DNA of 16,158 nucleotides from UBA652 sp964598235 (GTDB lineage Bacteria; Pseudomonadota; Gammaproteobacteria; Nitrosococcales; Methylophagaceae). Numbering within the stretch: position 1 is the stretch's first letter; each line of letters starts with the position of its first letter. The notes under the pieces were generated by a model. It was not told the DNA's origin. It did not search any database and saw nothing but the letters and a program-made list of their open reading frames with translations. Both the position numbers and the translations under genes were made by a program. The stretch is taken from NCBI GenBank assembly GCA_964598235.1, contig CAZRAY010000042.1:1-16158 (forward strand), given 5' to 3'. Shown in pieces: positions 6,382-13,988 of this stretch.

Positions 6382-7656
6382 ATGAGTACACATCTAACGG
6401 AGCAAGCTTTTTCAGCATTGCCTTTACACGAAACCTTACAGCAGGGATTAAAATCAGCGGGATTTACCCATTGCACACCGATTCAAGCGGAGTCCTTGCC
6501 TATCTTGTTGGCAGGGCGAGATGTGGCGGGGCAAGCGCAAACGGGAACAGGCAAAACCATTGCCTTTTTATTGGCGACATTCCAGCGATTATTGGATGAA
6601 CCACAACCCAAAGACTGGGATGGAAAACAACCTCGCGCATTGATTTTAGCACCGACACGAGAGCTGGCAATTCAGATTGCGAAAGATGCAAATTTACTGA
6701 ATTCTGCGGCAGGTTTGCGCATTGCTTTAGCACATGGTGGTAAGGATTACGATAAACAGCGGGATGCGATTAAAGCCGGTTGCGATATTTTAGTGGGTAC
6801 ACCTGGGCGGTTATTGGATTATCACAAAAGCCGTGTATTCCACCTTCGCCAAGCGCAGGCGATGGTGTTGGATGAAGCCGATCGCATGTTTGATTTGGGC
6901 TTTATTAAAGATGTGCGGTATTTCTTGCGCCGCATTCCGAAACCTGAAGAACGCTTGGGCATGCTATTTTCAGCAACACTCAGCTTTAAAGTGCTAGAGC
7001 TGGCGTATGAACATATGAATAATCCTGAGAAGGTGTTGATTGAGCCTGAGAAGGTATCGGTTGATCGGATTGAAGAAAGCGTATTTTATCCTGCGAATGC
7101 AGAAAAAATACCGCTGTTATTAGCGTTGATTAAGCGTTTAGCACCTAAGCGTAGTATTGTGTTCGTGAATACCAAACGCGCTGCAGATCGGGTGTGGGGA
7201 TTTTTGGAAGGCAATGGCCATAAGGCAGCGTTACTATCGGGTGATGTGCCTCAGAAGAAGCGCGAAAGTCTATTAAAGCATTTTCAGGATGGTGAATATG
7301 CATTTTTAGTGGCAACTGATGTTGCTGCGCGGGGATTGCATATTCCTGAAGTAAGCCATATATTTAACTATGATTTACCGCAAGATCAGGAAGATTATGT
7401 GCACCGTATTGGTCGGACTGCACGAGCAGGGGCAAGCGGCGTAGCAGTGAGCTTCGCTTGTGAGGATTATGCTTTTTCTTTACCTGATATTGAAACTTAT
7501 ATTAAACATAAATTGCCTGTATTATCGACAGGTGATGAGGTGCTAGAAACCCCTGCTCCGGCAGCGAAAACAAAATATTCTAGCCCGCCACCGCGTCGGA
7601 AGCCGCAGGGGAACAAGGGCAATAATCAAAATAACCGACATAGACGGCATAGTTAA
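6382..7656 (+). CDS. rhlB: ATP-dependent RNA helicase RhlB
   Basis: A DEAD-box helicase of 424 aa from the chosen start; E. coli RhlB has 421 aa and begins in the same way (HLTEQ F). In the family it unwinds RNA for the RNase E degradosome. Motifs: Q motif (FTHCTPIQ), motif I AQTGTGKT (52-59), PTRELA, GTPGR, DEAD (164-167), SAT (197-199), ATDVAARGLHIP, and HRIGRTARAGASG. The tail after about residue 385 is low-complexity and basic (PPPRRKPQGNKGNN), as in RhlB. A further in-frame ATG at 6310 is rejected because the extra 24 residues match nothing and lie across the predicted promoter. The start lacks its own Shine-Dalgarno; a five-codon ORF with GAAGG (6368-6385) ends in ATGA over the rhlB ATG and may couple translation. 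dsbB follows 29 nt later. Confidence 0.95.
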   Translation: MSTHLTEQAFSALPLHETLQQGLKSAGFTHCTPIQAESLPILLAGRDVAGQAQTGTGKTIAFLLATFQRLLDEPQPKDWDGKQPRALILAPTRELAIQIAKDANLLNSAAGLRIALAHGGKDYDKQRDAIKAGCDILVGTPGRLLDYHKSRVFHLRQAQAMVLDEADRMFDLGFIKDVRYFLRRIPKPEERLGMLFSATLSFKVLELAYEHMNNPEKVLIEPEKVSVDRIEESVFYPANAEKIPLLLALIKRLAPKRSIVFVNTKRAADRVWGFLEGNGHKAALLSGDVPQKKRESLLKHFQDGEYAFLVATDVAARGLHIPEVSHIFNYDLPQDQEDYVHRIGRTARAGASGVAVSFACEDYAFSLPDIETYIKHKLPVLSTGDEVLETPAPAAKTKYSSPPPRRKPQGNKGNNQNNRHRRHS

Positions 7657-7685
7657 AACAACAATTAGAAAAGTAAGGAAAAGTC

Positions 7686-8204
7686 ATGACATCACGTAGC
7701 GTATTTTTAGTTATCTTTATTGCTTGTGCAGCAATGTTGGGCGTTGCTGCCTATTTTCAATTTGTTGAAGGTATGGAGCCTTGCCCATTATGTATTTTCC
7801 AGCGGGTAGTTATGTTTGCAGTGGGTGTTGTGGCTTTGCTAGCCGTGTTGCATGGTCCGTATGGGTTCGGCAATCGGGTATATGGTTTTCTTGTGGGCAC
7901 GTTGGCCGTCATTGGTGGCTTAATTTCAGCGCGCCATGTATGGATACAAAATTTACCGGAAGACCAAGTGCCAACGTGTGGCCCAGGTTTAAGTTTTATG
8001 CTAGATAACTTTCCGCTGATGGATGCTTTGAAAACGGTATTAACAGGATCAGGTGAGTGCGCAGAAGTCTTATGGAAATTTGCGGGATTAACGGTGCCAG
8101 GTTGGACGTTGGTGGCGTTTGTGATACTTGCGAGCTTGGGTTGGTGGCAGGTATTCCGCTCTCAGTATCGACGTGGTATTGGCCTTAATGTTGCTAAGTT
8201 TTAG
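7686..8204 (+). CDS. dsbB: Disulfide bond formation protein DsbB
   Basis: A 172-aa inner-membrane protein with four hydrophobic helices (about residues 5-25, 37-56, 64-82 and 136-154). It has both redox pairs of DsbB: the CPLC motif (Cys33-Cys36) in the first periplasmic loop, and Cys98 (VPTCGPG) with Cys125 (GSGEC) in the second. DsbB reoxidises DsbA in the periplasm and hands the electrons to quinone. Arg40 just after CPLCIFQ matches the conserved quinone-side arginine. AAGGAAAAG precedes the ATG. It lies 29 nt downstream of rhlB on the same strand and is probably co-transcribed, though the roles are unrelated. It is convergent with infA; I see no strong terminator in the 31 nt between them. 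Confidence 0.95.
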   Translation: MTSRSVFLVIFIACAAMLGVAAYFQFVEGMEPCPLCIFQRVVMFAVGVVALLAVLHGPYGFGNRVYGFLVGTLAVIGGLISARHVWIQNLPEDQVPTCGPGLSFMLDNFPLMDALKTVLTGSGECAEVLWKFAGLTVPGWTLVAFVILASLGWWQVFRSQYRRGIGLNVAKF

Positions 8205-8235
8205 GCCGATAGCGCAGACAAGCGCCTAGTGCATA

Positions 8236-8454
8236 TTAACGCGCGCGGTAAGTAATACGACCCTTTGATAGATCGTAAGGGGTAAGTTGTACAGTCACGG
8301 CATCGCCAGTCAAAATACGAATATAGTTTTTACGCATTTTGCCAGAAATGTGGGCAGTCACAACGTGACCATTTTCTAACTCGACTTTAAAAGTCGTGTT
8401 TGGCATCGTATCAATCACAGTGCCTTCTAGTTCAATAGAGTCTTCTTTAGCCAT
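8236..8454 (-). CDS. infA: Translation initiation factor IF-1
   Basis: A 72-aa S1/OB-fold protein of exactly the usual length. MAKEDSIELEGTVIDTMPN, the FKVELENGHVVTAHISGKMR segment and the ending GRITYRAR are near-invariant IF-1 features. It binds the 30S A site and helps IF-2 and IF-3 select the initiator tRNA. AGGA lies seven bases before the ATG. It is the last gene of the recR-aat-bpt-infA run, but a TATAAT box 57 nt upstream suggests an independent promoter, sensible for an essential factor needed in large amounts. Confidence 0.98.
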   Translation of the reverse strand: MAKEDSIELEGTVIDTMPNTTFKVELENGHVVTAHISGKMRKNYIRILTGDAVTVQLTPYDLSKGRITYRAR

Positions 8455-8510
8455 AATTTCCTACATGGATAATAATAAAATCACCACACAATAAAGTGCA
8501 GTAACTCGAC

Positions 8511-8516
8511 ATTATA
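8511..8516 (-). promoter_or_regulatory. Predicted -10 box of the infA promoter
   Basis: TATAAT on the minus strand lies in the 69-nt bpt-infA gap, in the context TGTATAATG. The -35 region would fall at the end of bpt and is a poor match. The expected start is near 8504, giving a leader of about 50 nt before infA. Confidence 0.45.
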
Positions 8517-8523
8517 CAACATT

Positions 8524-9237
8524 TTAGGGTTTTACTACTAATTCCCATTGAGAACCATTAAAACCCTCTAAAGCAGAGAAGCTTGTTTTATAACTCATTT
8601 TCTGGGATTGGGCGATCCAATATCCTAGATAAAGATGAGGTAAGTCTTGTGCCTGAATGATTTCAAGCTGTTTTAAAATGGCATAGGTGCCCAGGCTGCG
8701 TTTTGATTCGTTAGGGTCAAAAAATGTGTAAAAAGCGGAGCCACCATCGTGTACGAGATCGGTCACAATCACCGCAAGCAGCTTTAAATCCGATTGTGTG
8801 CGCAGTTCGATAAATCGAGTTTTGCTCCAGCTGCTAATGAGAAAACGGGTATAAATTTCTTCGCTGGTTTCGTCCATGCCAGCACCAAGGTGACGCGCCT
8901 TTAAATAACGACAATAGAGATCATAATGCTCATCACTAAATTCAGCTGGGCGTTGAATTACGATTAAATCATCATTTCGTTTGAGGCAACGGCGTTGGCT
9001 ACGACTGGGTTTGAAATCAGCAATCTTAATCCGAACGGGGACACAAGCAGAACAGTGTTCGCAATGCGGGCGATAAGCTTGTTCACCACTGCGCCGAAAA
9101 CCATTTCGAATAAGCTGACTATATAAGGCATTGCTCATCGGCAGATTGGGATCGGGGAAAATATTACGTGATTGCTCTTTGGGCAAATAACTACAGGGGC
9201 TTTCAGTGCCGAGATAAAGTGCTAATGATTCAGCCAT
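8524..9237 (-). CDS. bpt: Aspartate/glutamate leucyltransferase Bpt
   Basis: A 237-aa bacterial protein transferase of the ATE/Bpt family. It has the conserved N-terminal Cys (SPCSYLP, Cys15) and the cluster CEHCSAC (Cys59, 62, 65) followed by PVRI. The C-terminal domain shows GSAFYTFFDP, SLGTYAILKQ and LYLGYWI, which form the acyltransferase fold. In the family it transfers Leu from Leu-tRNA to proteins beginning with Asp or Glu, so that ClpS delivers them to ClpAP. The start overlaps aat by 8 nt; aat makes the other N-degron transferase, and this pairing is widespread in gammaproteobacteria. No clpS or clpA is within the window. Older annotations call it arginyltransferase. Confidence 0.95.
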   Translation of the reverse strand: MAESLALYLGTESPCSYLPKEQSRNIFPDPNLPMSNALYSQLIRNGFRRSGEQAYRPHCEHCSACVPVRIKIADFKPSRSQRRCLKRNDDLIVIQRPAEFSDEHYDLYCRYLKARHLGAGMDETSEEIYTRFLISSWSKTRFIELRTQSDLKLLAVIVTDLVHDGGSAFYTFFDPNESKRSLGTYAILKQLEIIQAQDLPHLYLGYWIAQSQKMSYKTSFSALEGFNGSQWELVVKP

Positions 9238-9928
9238 TGAGAGTCTCCCAAGGTGTGTTGCTAGGCTGAGTCTGGCTTAGTAATGACATTTTCGCAATGA
9301 AGTCTTGGCGGGGTATATTTTCGGCTCCTAAACTCATAAGGTGCGGCGAACTGACTTGGCAATCAATCAAGGGAAAGCCACATTGAGAAAGCTGTTGGCA
9401 GAGATGAACAAAGGCAATTTTAGAGGCATTATTTTGGCGGCTAAACATGGATTCGCCAAAAAACATACTGCCGAGTGCGATGCCATATAGCCCGCCGACG
9501 AGTTCATTATCTTGCCAGCATTCAACACTATGCGCGAATCCTTGCTGGTGTAGAACCGTATAGGCGGCAATCATATCGTGGTTGATCCAGGTATTCTGTT
9601 CGGCGGGGCGGGGTGCGGCGCATGCCGTCATTACATCTAGAAAGGCGTGATCAAAAGTAATTGTAAACCGATTTTGGCGCAGTGTTTTTTGTAGGCTGCG
9701 GCTAATATGGATTGCATTGGTGGCAATCACTAACCGCGGATCCGGTGACCACCATAAAATAGGTTCGCCTTCATTAAACCACGGAAAGATTCCTTGTTGA
9801 TAAGCGGCAATTAGGCGGGCAGGTGATAAATCGCCACCAGCAGCAAGCAAACCATCTGGTGTGGCGCTATCGAGTTCAGGGAAAAGAGCAGGTGCATCAT
9901 CAAGCAGCCACGGTAAAGGCGGTTCCAT
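9230..9928 (-). CDS. aat: Leucyl/phenylalanyl-tRNA-protein transferase
   Basis: A 232-aa protein (E. coli Aat is 234 aa). Typical stretches are DGLLAAGGDLSPARLIAAY, GIFPWF, ILWWSPDPRLVI, GLYGIALGSMFFGESMFS, ASKIAFVHL, and LIDCQV near the end. It adds Leu or Phe from aminoacyl-tRNA to N-terminal Lys or Arg, creating primary N-degrons read by ClpS. Its ATG overlaps the recR stop by one base (TAATG, 9926-9930), and its 3' end overlaps bpt by 8 nt, so recR, aat and bpt probably form one translationally coupled unit. Identification is firm. Confidence 0.97.
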   Translation of the reverse strand: MEPPLPWLLDDAPALFPELDSATPDGLLAAGGDLSPARLIAAYQQGIFPWFNEGEPILWWSPDPRLVIATNAIHISRSLQKTLRQNRFTITFDHAFLDVMTACAAPRPAEQNTWINHDMIAAYTVLHQQGFAHSVECWQDNELVGGLYGIALGSMFFGESMFSRQNNASKIAFVHLCQQLSQCGFPLIDCQVSSPHLMSLGAENIPRQDFIAKMSLLSQTQPSNTPWETLNG

Positions 9929-10527
9929 TAGATTGTTGAACGGCCAGTGAAGGCATGAGAGAGCGTACCGCTATCAATAAATTCTAGCTCACCGCCCAGT
10001 GGAATACCGTGTGCCAAGCGGGTTACTTTGATATCGTACGCATGTGCGAGTTCGCCAATATAGTGTGCGGTGGCTTCGCCTTCAACCGTCGGATTAGTCG
10101 CCAAGATAACCTCTTGAATCTTATTTTCTGCAAATTGGGCAATAAGCTTTGGGATCCCTAAGGCTTCGGGACCAATGCCATCTAAAGGCGATAAATGGCC
10201 TGATAATACGAAGTATTGACCTTGATAATGCGTTGCTTGCTCAATGGCTAAAACATCACTCGGCATTTCAACAATACACAGCTGATCTGTTTGTCTACGC
10301 GTATCGGTACAACGTGGGCATAATGCTGTTTCGCTTAAAATACGGCAACGCTCACAATGCCGCACATTATCCAACGCTTGCCGCAAAGCCTTAGCGAGCA
10401 AATCGCCACCATCACGTTGACGTTCAAGTAAGTGGAACGTCATTCGCTGTGCAGATTTCGGCCCTACGCCAGGCAAACAGCGCAATGCTTCCATCAGTTG
10501 GTCTATGCTAGGGCCGAGGCTTGCCAT
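9928..10527 (-). CDS. recR: Recombination mediator protein RecR
   Basis: A 199-aa protein of standard length. The helix-hairpin-helix region (LRCLPGVGPKSAQRM, 16-30) binds DNA. A four-cysteine zinc finger follows (Cys58, 61, 70, 73: CERC...CPRC), and then a Toprim domain from about residue 82 (CIVEMPSDVLAIE and VILATNPTVEGEATA). The end is LARGIP-like (RLAHGIPLGGELEFID). With RecO and RecF it loads RecA onto SSB-coated gaps. The ribosome-binding site is weak. It belongs to the dnaX-ybaB-recR group, but 172 nt containing a large inverted repeat separate it from ybaB. Confidence 0.97.
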   Translation of the reverse strand: MASLGPSIDQLMEALRCLPGVGPKSAQRMTFHLLERQRDGGDLLAKALRQALDNVRHCERCRILSETALCPRCTDTRRQTDQLCIVEMPSDVLAIEQATHYQGQYFVLSGHLSPLDGIGPEALGIPKLIAQFAENKIQEVILATNPTVEGEATAHYIGELAHAYDIKVTRLAHGIPLGGELEFIDSGTLSHAFTGRSTI

Positions 10528-10566
10528 GCGGTATCAGATGTTAAGTGAGGTAGGTTGATAGTTATG

Positions 10567-10687
10567 CATGAGATAGATTTTTTGTCAGGGCAAGGCAAAA
10601 ATATTCTAAAAAGCGCAATGTACATGGAGTACATGAGCATTTTTATAATGTTTTTAACACCGCCATGGCGAAAAATATGAGTCATGG
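10567..10687. repeat. Large imperfect inverted-repeat element between ybaB and recR
   Basis: About 120 bp folds on itself. The outer ends are CATGAG (10567) and a TCATGG-like end (about 10687). Arms containing TTTTTTGTCAGGGCAAGGC on the left match, imperfectly, the complement of CACCGCCATGGCGAAAAAT on the right. The centre is an exact palindrome, ATGTAC-ATGGA-GTACAT (10618-10634). It fills most of the 172-nt gap between ybaB and recR. It looks like a non-coding intergenic repeat of the REP/MITE-like kind rather than a gene, and it shares arm motifs with the element at 1-57. It would be transcribed within the dnaX-ybaB-recR message, where the hairpin could affect mRNA stability or partial termination (inference). 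Confidence 0.7.
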
Positions 10688-10699
10688 AAAGGTATCAAT

Positions 10700-11008
10700 T
10701 TAGAAGGGGAAGTTCATGCCCGCTGGCATCATGCCAGACATCTGCTCTTGCGAGGTTTTTTCAACCTGACGCACGGCATCATTCACGGCAGCAGCGATTA
10801 AGTCTTCCAGCATATCTTTATCATCTTCGAGCAAGGCATCCTCAATAGAAACACGTTTCACATCATGTTTGCCTGTCATGACAACTTGTACCATTCCGCC
10901 ACCCGACTTTCCTGTGACTTCCATCAGTGCGAGATCTTGTTGCGCTTTTTCCATTTTGGCCTGCATTTGTTGGGCCTGTTTCATGAGATTTCCCATTCCA
11001 CCTTTCAT
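10700..11008 (-). CDS. ybaB: YbaB/EbfC family nucleoid-associated protein
   Basis: A 102-aa protein. It begins MKGGMGNLMKQAQQMQAKME, continues with a VTGKSGGGMVQVVMTGKHDV stretch, then VNDAVRQVEK, and ends SGMMPAGMNFPF, all typical of YbaB/EbfC. These small dimers with long helices bind DNA and are linked to nucleoid organisation. It lies 9 nt after dnaX; the ribosome-binding site TAGGAG overlaps the dnaX stop codon, which implies coupling. The conserved dnaX-ybaB-recR order supports the call. Confidence 0.96.
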   Translation of the reverse strand: MKGGMGNLMKQAQQMQAKMEKAQQDLALMEVTGKSGGGMVQVVMTGKHDVKRVSIEDALLEDDKDMLEDLIAAAVNDAVRQVEKTSQEQMSGMMPAGMNFPF

Positions 11009-11017
11009 ATTGTGCTC

Positions 11018-12690
11018 CTAATTGGGTTTTATTGAGTTTTCTATCACTTCTGCGCCGAAGGCTTGCTGCAACTCATCAATTGTTGGATCGTTATGAATGG
11101 CATCGTGCGCTTGTTTTTGTTGTGTTTCTTTAGAAGTCTGTTTTTTCTTTGCAATCGTTTGTTTATCGCCGCTTAGCGCCTCATTGGAGGTTATAATCAA
11201 GGTAATATTGCTGCCAAGATATTTGCTTAATTCTTCTGCTATCTTATTTTTCGTTTTCTCACTGTTCACATGCTCATGTTTAGATTCAATTTCAAGATTA
11301 AGCTTTGAACCATTAAAGTCAGTAAAAACAGCATTATCCGCTAACTCACGGGCAAACCCTTTGAGCGGCAATTTTGCTGCGATAGGGTGCCATGTGTCTG
11401 TAGTGAGCTCTAAAGCGGCTGCGGGTGCAGGGTCCGTGGAGGATGTTTCTATAATAGGCTCAGCTGCACTTTCTTCGGCAATGGTTGGCNNNNNNNNNNN
11501 NNNNNNNNNNNNNNNNNNNNNNNNNNNNNNNNNNNNNNNNNNNNNNNNNNNNNNNNNNNNNNNNNNNNNNNNNNNNNNNNNNNNNNNNNCAGGTGTGTAT
11601 TTGCATCACGCGGCTGAAATTGCAACATCCGGAGCAATGTCATTTCAAAACCACTTTGAGGATCAGCAGCGAAGGGTAAATCGCGCTTACCATGCAAGGC
11701 TATTTGATAAAACAGCTGAATATTCTCAGAGGCAAATTGCGTGCTTAATTCGCGATAAGCGGATAAATCAGCGCTATCATTATCTTCCATTTCGGGCACC
11801 GCTTGCAATGTCGCCAATCGGGTTAGCGCACTGAGCAAGGCATCTAGAGAATAAGTGAAATCTCGGCCTTGTGCAGCGAGTTCTGATGCTTGTGCTAATA
11901 GGGCGGAACCATCTTGATTTTTTAAGGCTTCTAAAATATGTAGCACTTGCTGTTGATTCAATGTGCCTAACATTTCATGCACATGGTCTGTATTCACCGT
12001 GCCTTCGCCAAAAGAAATCGCTTGGTCAAGCAGGCTTAATGCATCTCGCATACTGCCATCAGCCGCCCGCGCAATTTCAACCAATGCAGGCACTTCAAAT
12101 TTTATTTTTTCTTGTTTTAGAATTGTTGCTAAATAATCAGAGATTTGTAATGGTTCTAACCGGCGCAGGGTAAATTGTAAACAACGCGAGAGAATCGTAA
12201 CCGGCAGCTTTTCTGGATCCGTTGTCGCAAATAAGAATTTCACATGTGGTGGCGGTTCTTCTAGTGTTTTTAATAAGGCATTAAAGCTATGTGTAGATAG
12301 CATATGAACTTCATCGATGAGATAGACTTTATAACGGCCGCGGCTAGGCGCATATTGCACATTATCAAGCAATTCCCGCGTATCTTCGACCTTGGTGCGC
12401 GATGCGGCATCTACTTCGATTAAATCAACAAATCGGCCTGCATCAATTTCATTACAGCTATCGCATTCACCGCATGGTGTAGCGCTAACGCCTTGTTCAC
12501 AATTGAGAGATTTCGCAAAGATCCGCGCAAGCGTTGTTTTGCCGACACCGCGTGTGCCCGTAAATAAAAAGGCATGGTGAAGCCGGTCTTGTTCCAAACC
12601 GTTAATCAGTGCGCGTAGGACATGTTGCTGCCCGATGACTTCTGAGAATGTTTTGGGGCGCCACTTACGGGCAAGAACCAAATAACTCAT
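11018..12690 (-). CDS. dnaX: DNA polymerase III subunit tau/gamma DnaX, interrupted by an assembly gap
   Basis: Clamp-loader ATPase subunit in two readable parts. The first 367 codons (12690-11590) cover domains I-III: Walker A GTRGVGKT (45-52), the zinc cysteines 64, 73, 76 and 79 (CGECDSC), DEVH (126-129), ATTDPEKLP and the sensor SRC (168-170). After 100 N, the minus frame is open again from 11488 to the stop at 11018 (about 156 codons). It starts in a Pro/Ala/Glu-rich linker and includes WHPIAAKLPLKGFARELADN, typical of the tau C-terminal domain that binds the polymerase. The apparent frame change across the N run is an artefact, since the real gap length is unknown. The gap covers the region where the gamma-producing frameshift site would be. 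No clear Shine-Dalgarno precedes the ATG. The 4.5S RNA gene lies just upstream. Confidence 0.95.
11490..11589. other. Assembly gap of 100 N inside dnaX
   Basis: Exactly 100 undetermined bases, a common placeholder for a gap of unknown size. The flanking reading frames of dnaX join only if the true length leaves remainder 2 on division by 3; 100 leaves remainder 1. The missing part is the repetitive Pro/Ala-rich linker region of tau. Confidence 0.97.
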
Positions 12691-12720
12691 ATTGCGAAAG
12701 CTCTACTTTAGAGATTGGAG

Positions 12721-12840
12721 GTGAACCCGTACCAGCCTGATCTCGGCACACGAGTCGGAAGGCCCCGCTGCTCCCTTCCAGGCCTGACGGATTAACCAAC
12801 GTATCGTTGCGAGGAGACCAGCACAGGCCACCATAGAACC
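12721..12840 (-). ncRNA. ffs: 4.5S RNA (signal recognition particle RNA)
   Basis: The minus strand reads as a bacterial small SRP RNA. It has the conserved apical part GTCAGGCCTGGAAGGGAGCA, whose GGAAG tetraloop and internal-loop GCAGC bind Ffh, then the conserved GTGTGCCG. The upstream CTCGCAACG block is also as in E. coli 4.5S RNA. The 5' region (GGTTCTATGGTGGCCTG) pairs with the 3' region (CAGGCTGGTACGGGTTC) to close the long hairpin. The ends are estimates. With Ffh it targets nascent membrane proteins to FtsY. It lies immediately upstream of dnaX on the same strand, an arrangement known in other gammaproteobacteria; a weak hairpin (12701-12713) between them is not a convincing terminator. 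Confidence 0.93.
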
Positions 12841-12844
12841 CATC

Positions 12845-12874
12845 ATTTTAAGGCTTTTTCAAAATTAATGCCAT
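12845..12874 (-). promoter_or_regulatory. Predicted sigma70 promoter of the 4.5S RNA gene
   Basis: On the minus strand, ATGGCA (-35, 12869-12874) and TAAAAT (-10, 12845-12850) are 18 bp apart. The expected start (about 12839) coincides with the 5' end of the SRP RNA. It may also supply transcripts for dnaX. Confidence 0.5.
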
Positions 12875-13033
12875 GTTATTTGATGGTTAAATGGGAAGAA
12901 TAGACGTTTGCGAGGAAGCCGTTGTTAAAAAGTGAGTCTGGCTATTTTTAAAATAGGCATGTGATAATATACTGCTTTGTCTGATATCAGCATAAATGAT
13001 ATTTTGACGCACCATAATGGTAAAGAGAATTTA

Positions 13034-13951
13034 ATGATGGTATCTAGATGGTTGGGCGGTATGATTCTGCTGTTTGGCATGCAAGGCGTCCATTCCGCAG
13101 GGCTTATTGTGAATGAGTTATCAAATGGTACCAGTGGATCAAAAGAGTTTTTCGAGTTGATCGTAGTGGGAGATAACGGCGCGCCATTAGCGCCGGTGAA
13201 TCTAGATGGCTGGATTATTGATGACAATAATGGTGACTGGTCTGGAGCGGGAATTTCGAGTGGTTACTTAAAATTCAATGCAACGGCATGTCCTGCCCTT
13301 GCAGCGGTCCCGCCAGGTGCGATTATCGTTGTTTATAATGGCACTTCTGCCGCGACAAAAAATGATGCACTTGTTGCCGTAGATGATCTAGACGATACGG
13401 CGCCTGCAGATGGCGTATATATTATCCCGAATACCAGCGCGTGTATTGATGGTTATAACAATCCTAGGTACACAGGTGCATTAGGCAGTAGTAACTGGGG
13501 TAAAGCAGCACTTCGCAATGGGGGAGATGTTGGCCAGATTAGAGACCCGGCGGGTATATTGTTTCATGGGTTTTCGTATGGCGATGTCGGTGATGCGACG
13601 ACACCCGGTAACGGATTTGATATTAATGATGGCAATGCGGCGGGTGGCGGGCAGCACTATTCATTCTCCTGTGGTGATTGGTTGGATAATACAAATTTTA
13701 CAGCCGCGGCGGCGGCAGGGGATAGCCCGGGAATAGCCAATGATCCAAATAATACGATTTTGATTAGCAATATAACAACGGGTAACTTTGATTATTTAGA
13801 TTTGGTTAATCCCGCTAACTGTATTTTGCCGATTGCAATCCCAGCCATTGCAGTGCCAGTCATGCATCCTTATTTATTAGGATTGCTAATTTTGATGATG
13901 TCGGGGTGGATTGCGAGGGTTTATCTCAGGGAATATAAATTTACCCCCTAA
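13034..13951 (+). CDS. Secreted lamin-tail-domain protein with C-terminal membrane-anchor/sorting-like tail
   Basis: I choose the ATG at 13034 (305 aa) because AAAGAGA precedes it and residues 1-22 then form a clean signal peptide ending HSA. A TTG at 12977 would add 19 residues in front of the signal. Residues 23 to about 110 resemble a lamin-tail domain: GLIVNELSNG, FFELIVVGD, VNLDGWIIDD and VPPGAIIVVYN. Matching later elements (LRNGGDVGQIRDPAG, FHGFSYG) complete the fold. The C terminus has a short Ile/Pro motif (LPIAIPAIAVPV, 265-276), a hydrophobic helix (about 279-294) and basic residues (R295, R299, K302). This three-part layout is that of protein-sorting tails such as IPTL-CTERM, though the sequence is not a clean match. 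Cys-containing loops fit an extracytoplasmic location. Function unknown. No exosortase is in the window. Confidence 0.75.
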   Translation: MMVSRWLGGMILLFGMQGVHSAGLIVNELSNGTSGSKEFFELIVVGDNGAPLAPVNLDGWIIDDNNGDWSGAGISSGYLKFNATACPALAAVPPGAIIVVYNGTSAATKNDALVAVDDLDDTAPADGVYIIPNTSACIDGYNNPRYTGALGSSNWGKAALRNGGDVGQIRDPAGILFHGFSYGDVGDATTPGNGFDINDGNAAGGGQHYSFSCGDWLDNTNFTAAAAAGDSPGIANDPNNTILISNITTGNFDYLDLVNPANCILPIAIPAIAVPVMHPYLLGLLILMMSGWIARVYLREYKFTP

Positions 13952-13956
13952 ACAGA

Positions 13957-13981
13957 AACACCCAACCGAGGGTTGGGTGTT
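13957..13981. terminator. Two-way terminator between the lamin-tail gene and tRNA-Ser
   Basis: A perfect 11-bp stem AACACCCAACC (13957-13967) with its complement 13971-13981 encloses a GAG loop. T-rich sequence follows on the plus strand (ATTTGTTTG) and TTTCTGTTT on the minus strand. It can end both the lamin-tail gene and the convergent tRNA. Confidence 0.85.
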
Positions 13982-13988
13982 ATTTGTT

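Noticed and set aside
8205..8235. Possible terminator between dsbB and infA
   Set aside because: Only short GC pairings (GCGC) with no T-run; too weak to call.
10503..10685. Minus-strand 60-aa ORF upstream of recR
   Set aside because: It lies almost wholly within the inverted repeat, overlaps the recR start in another frame and resembles no protein.
11097..11834. Plus-strand ORF of 245 aa across the N run
   Set aside because: It is antisense to dnaX and stays open only because the undetermined bases contain no stop.
11018..12690. dnaX as a frameshifted pseudogene
   Set aside because: The apparent shift coincides exactly with the 100-N placeholder; both flanks encode intact DnaX domains.
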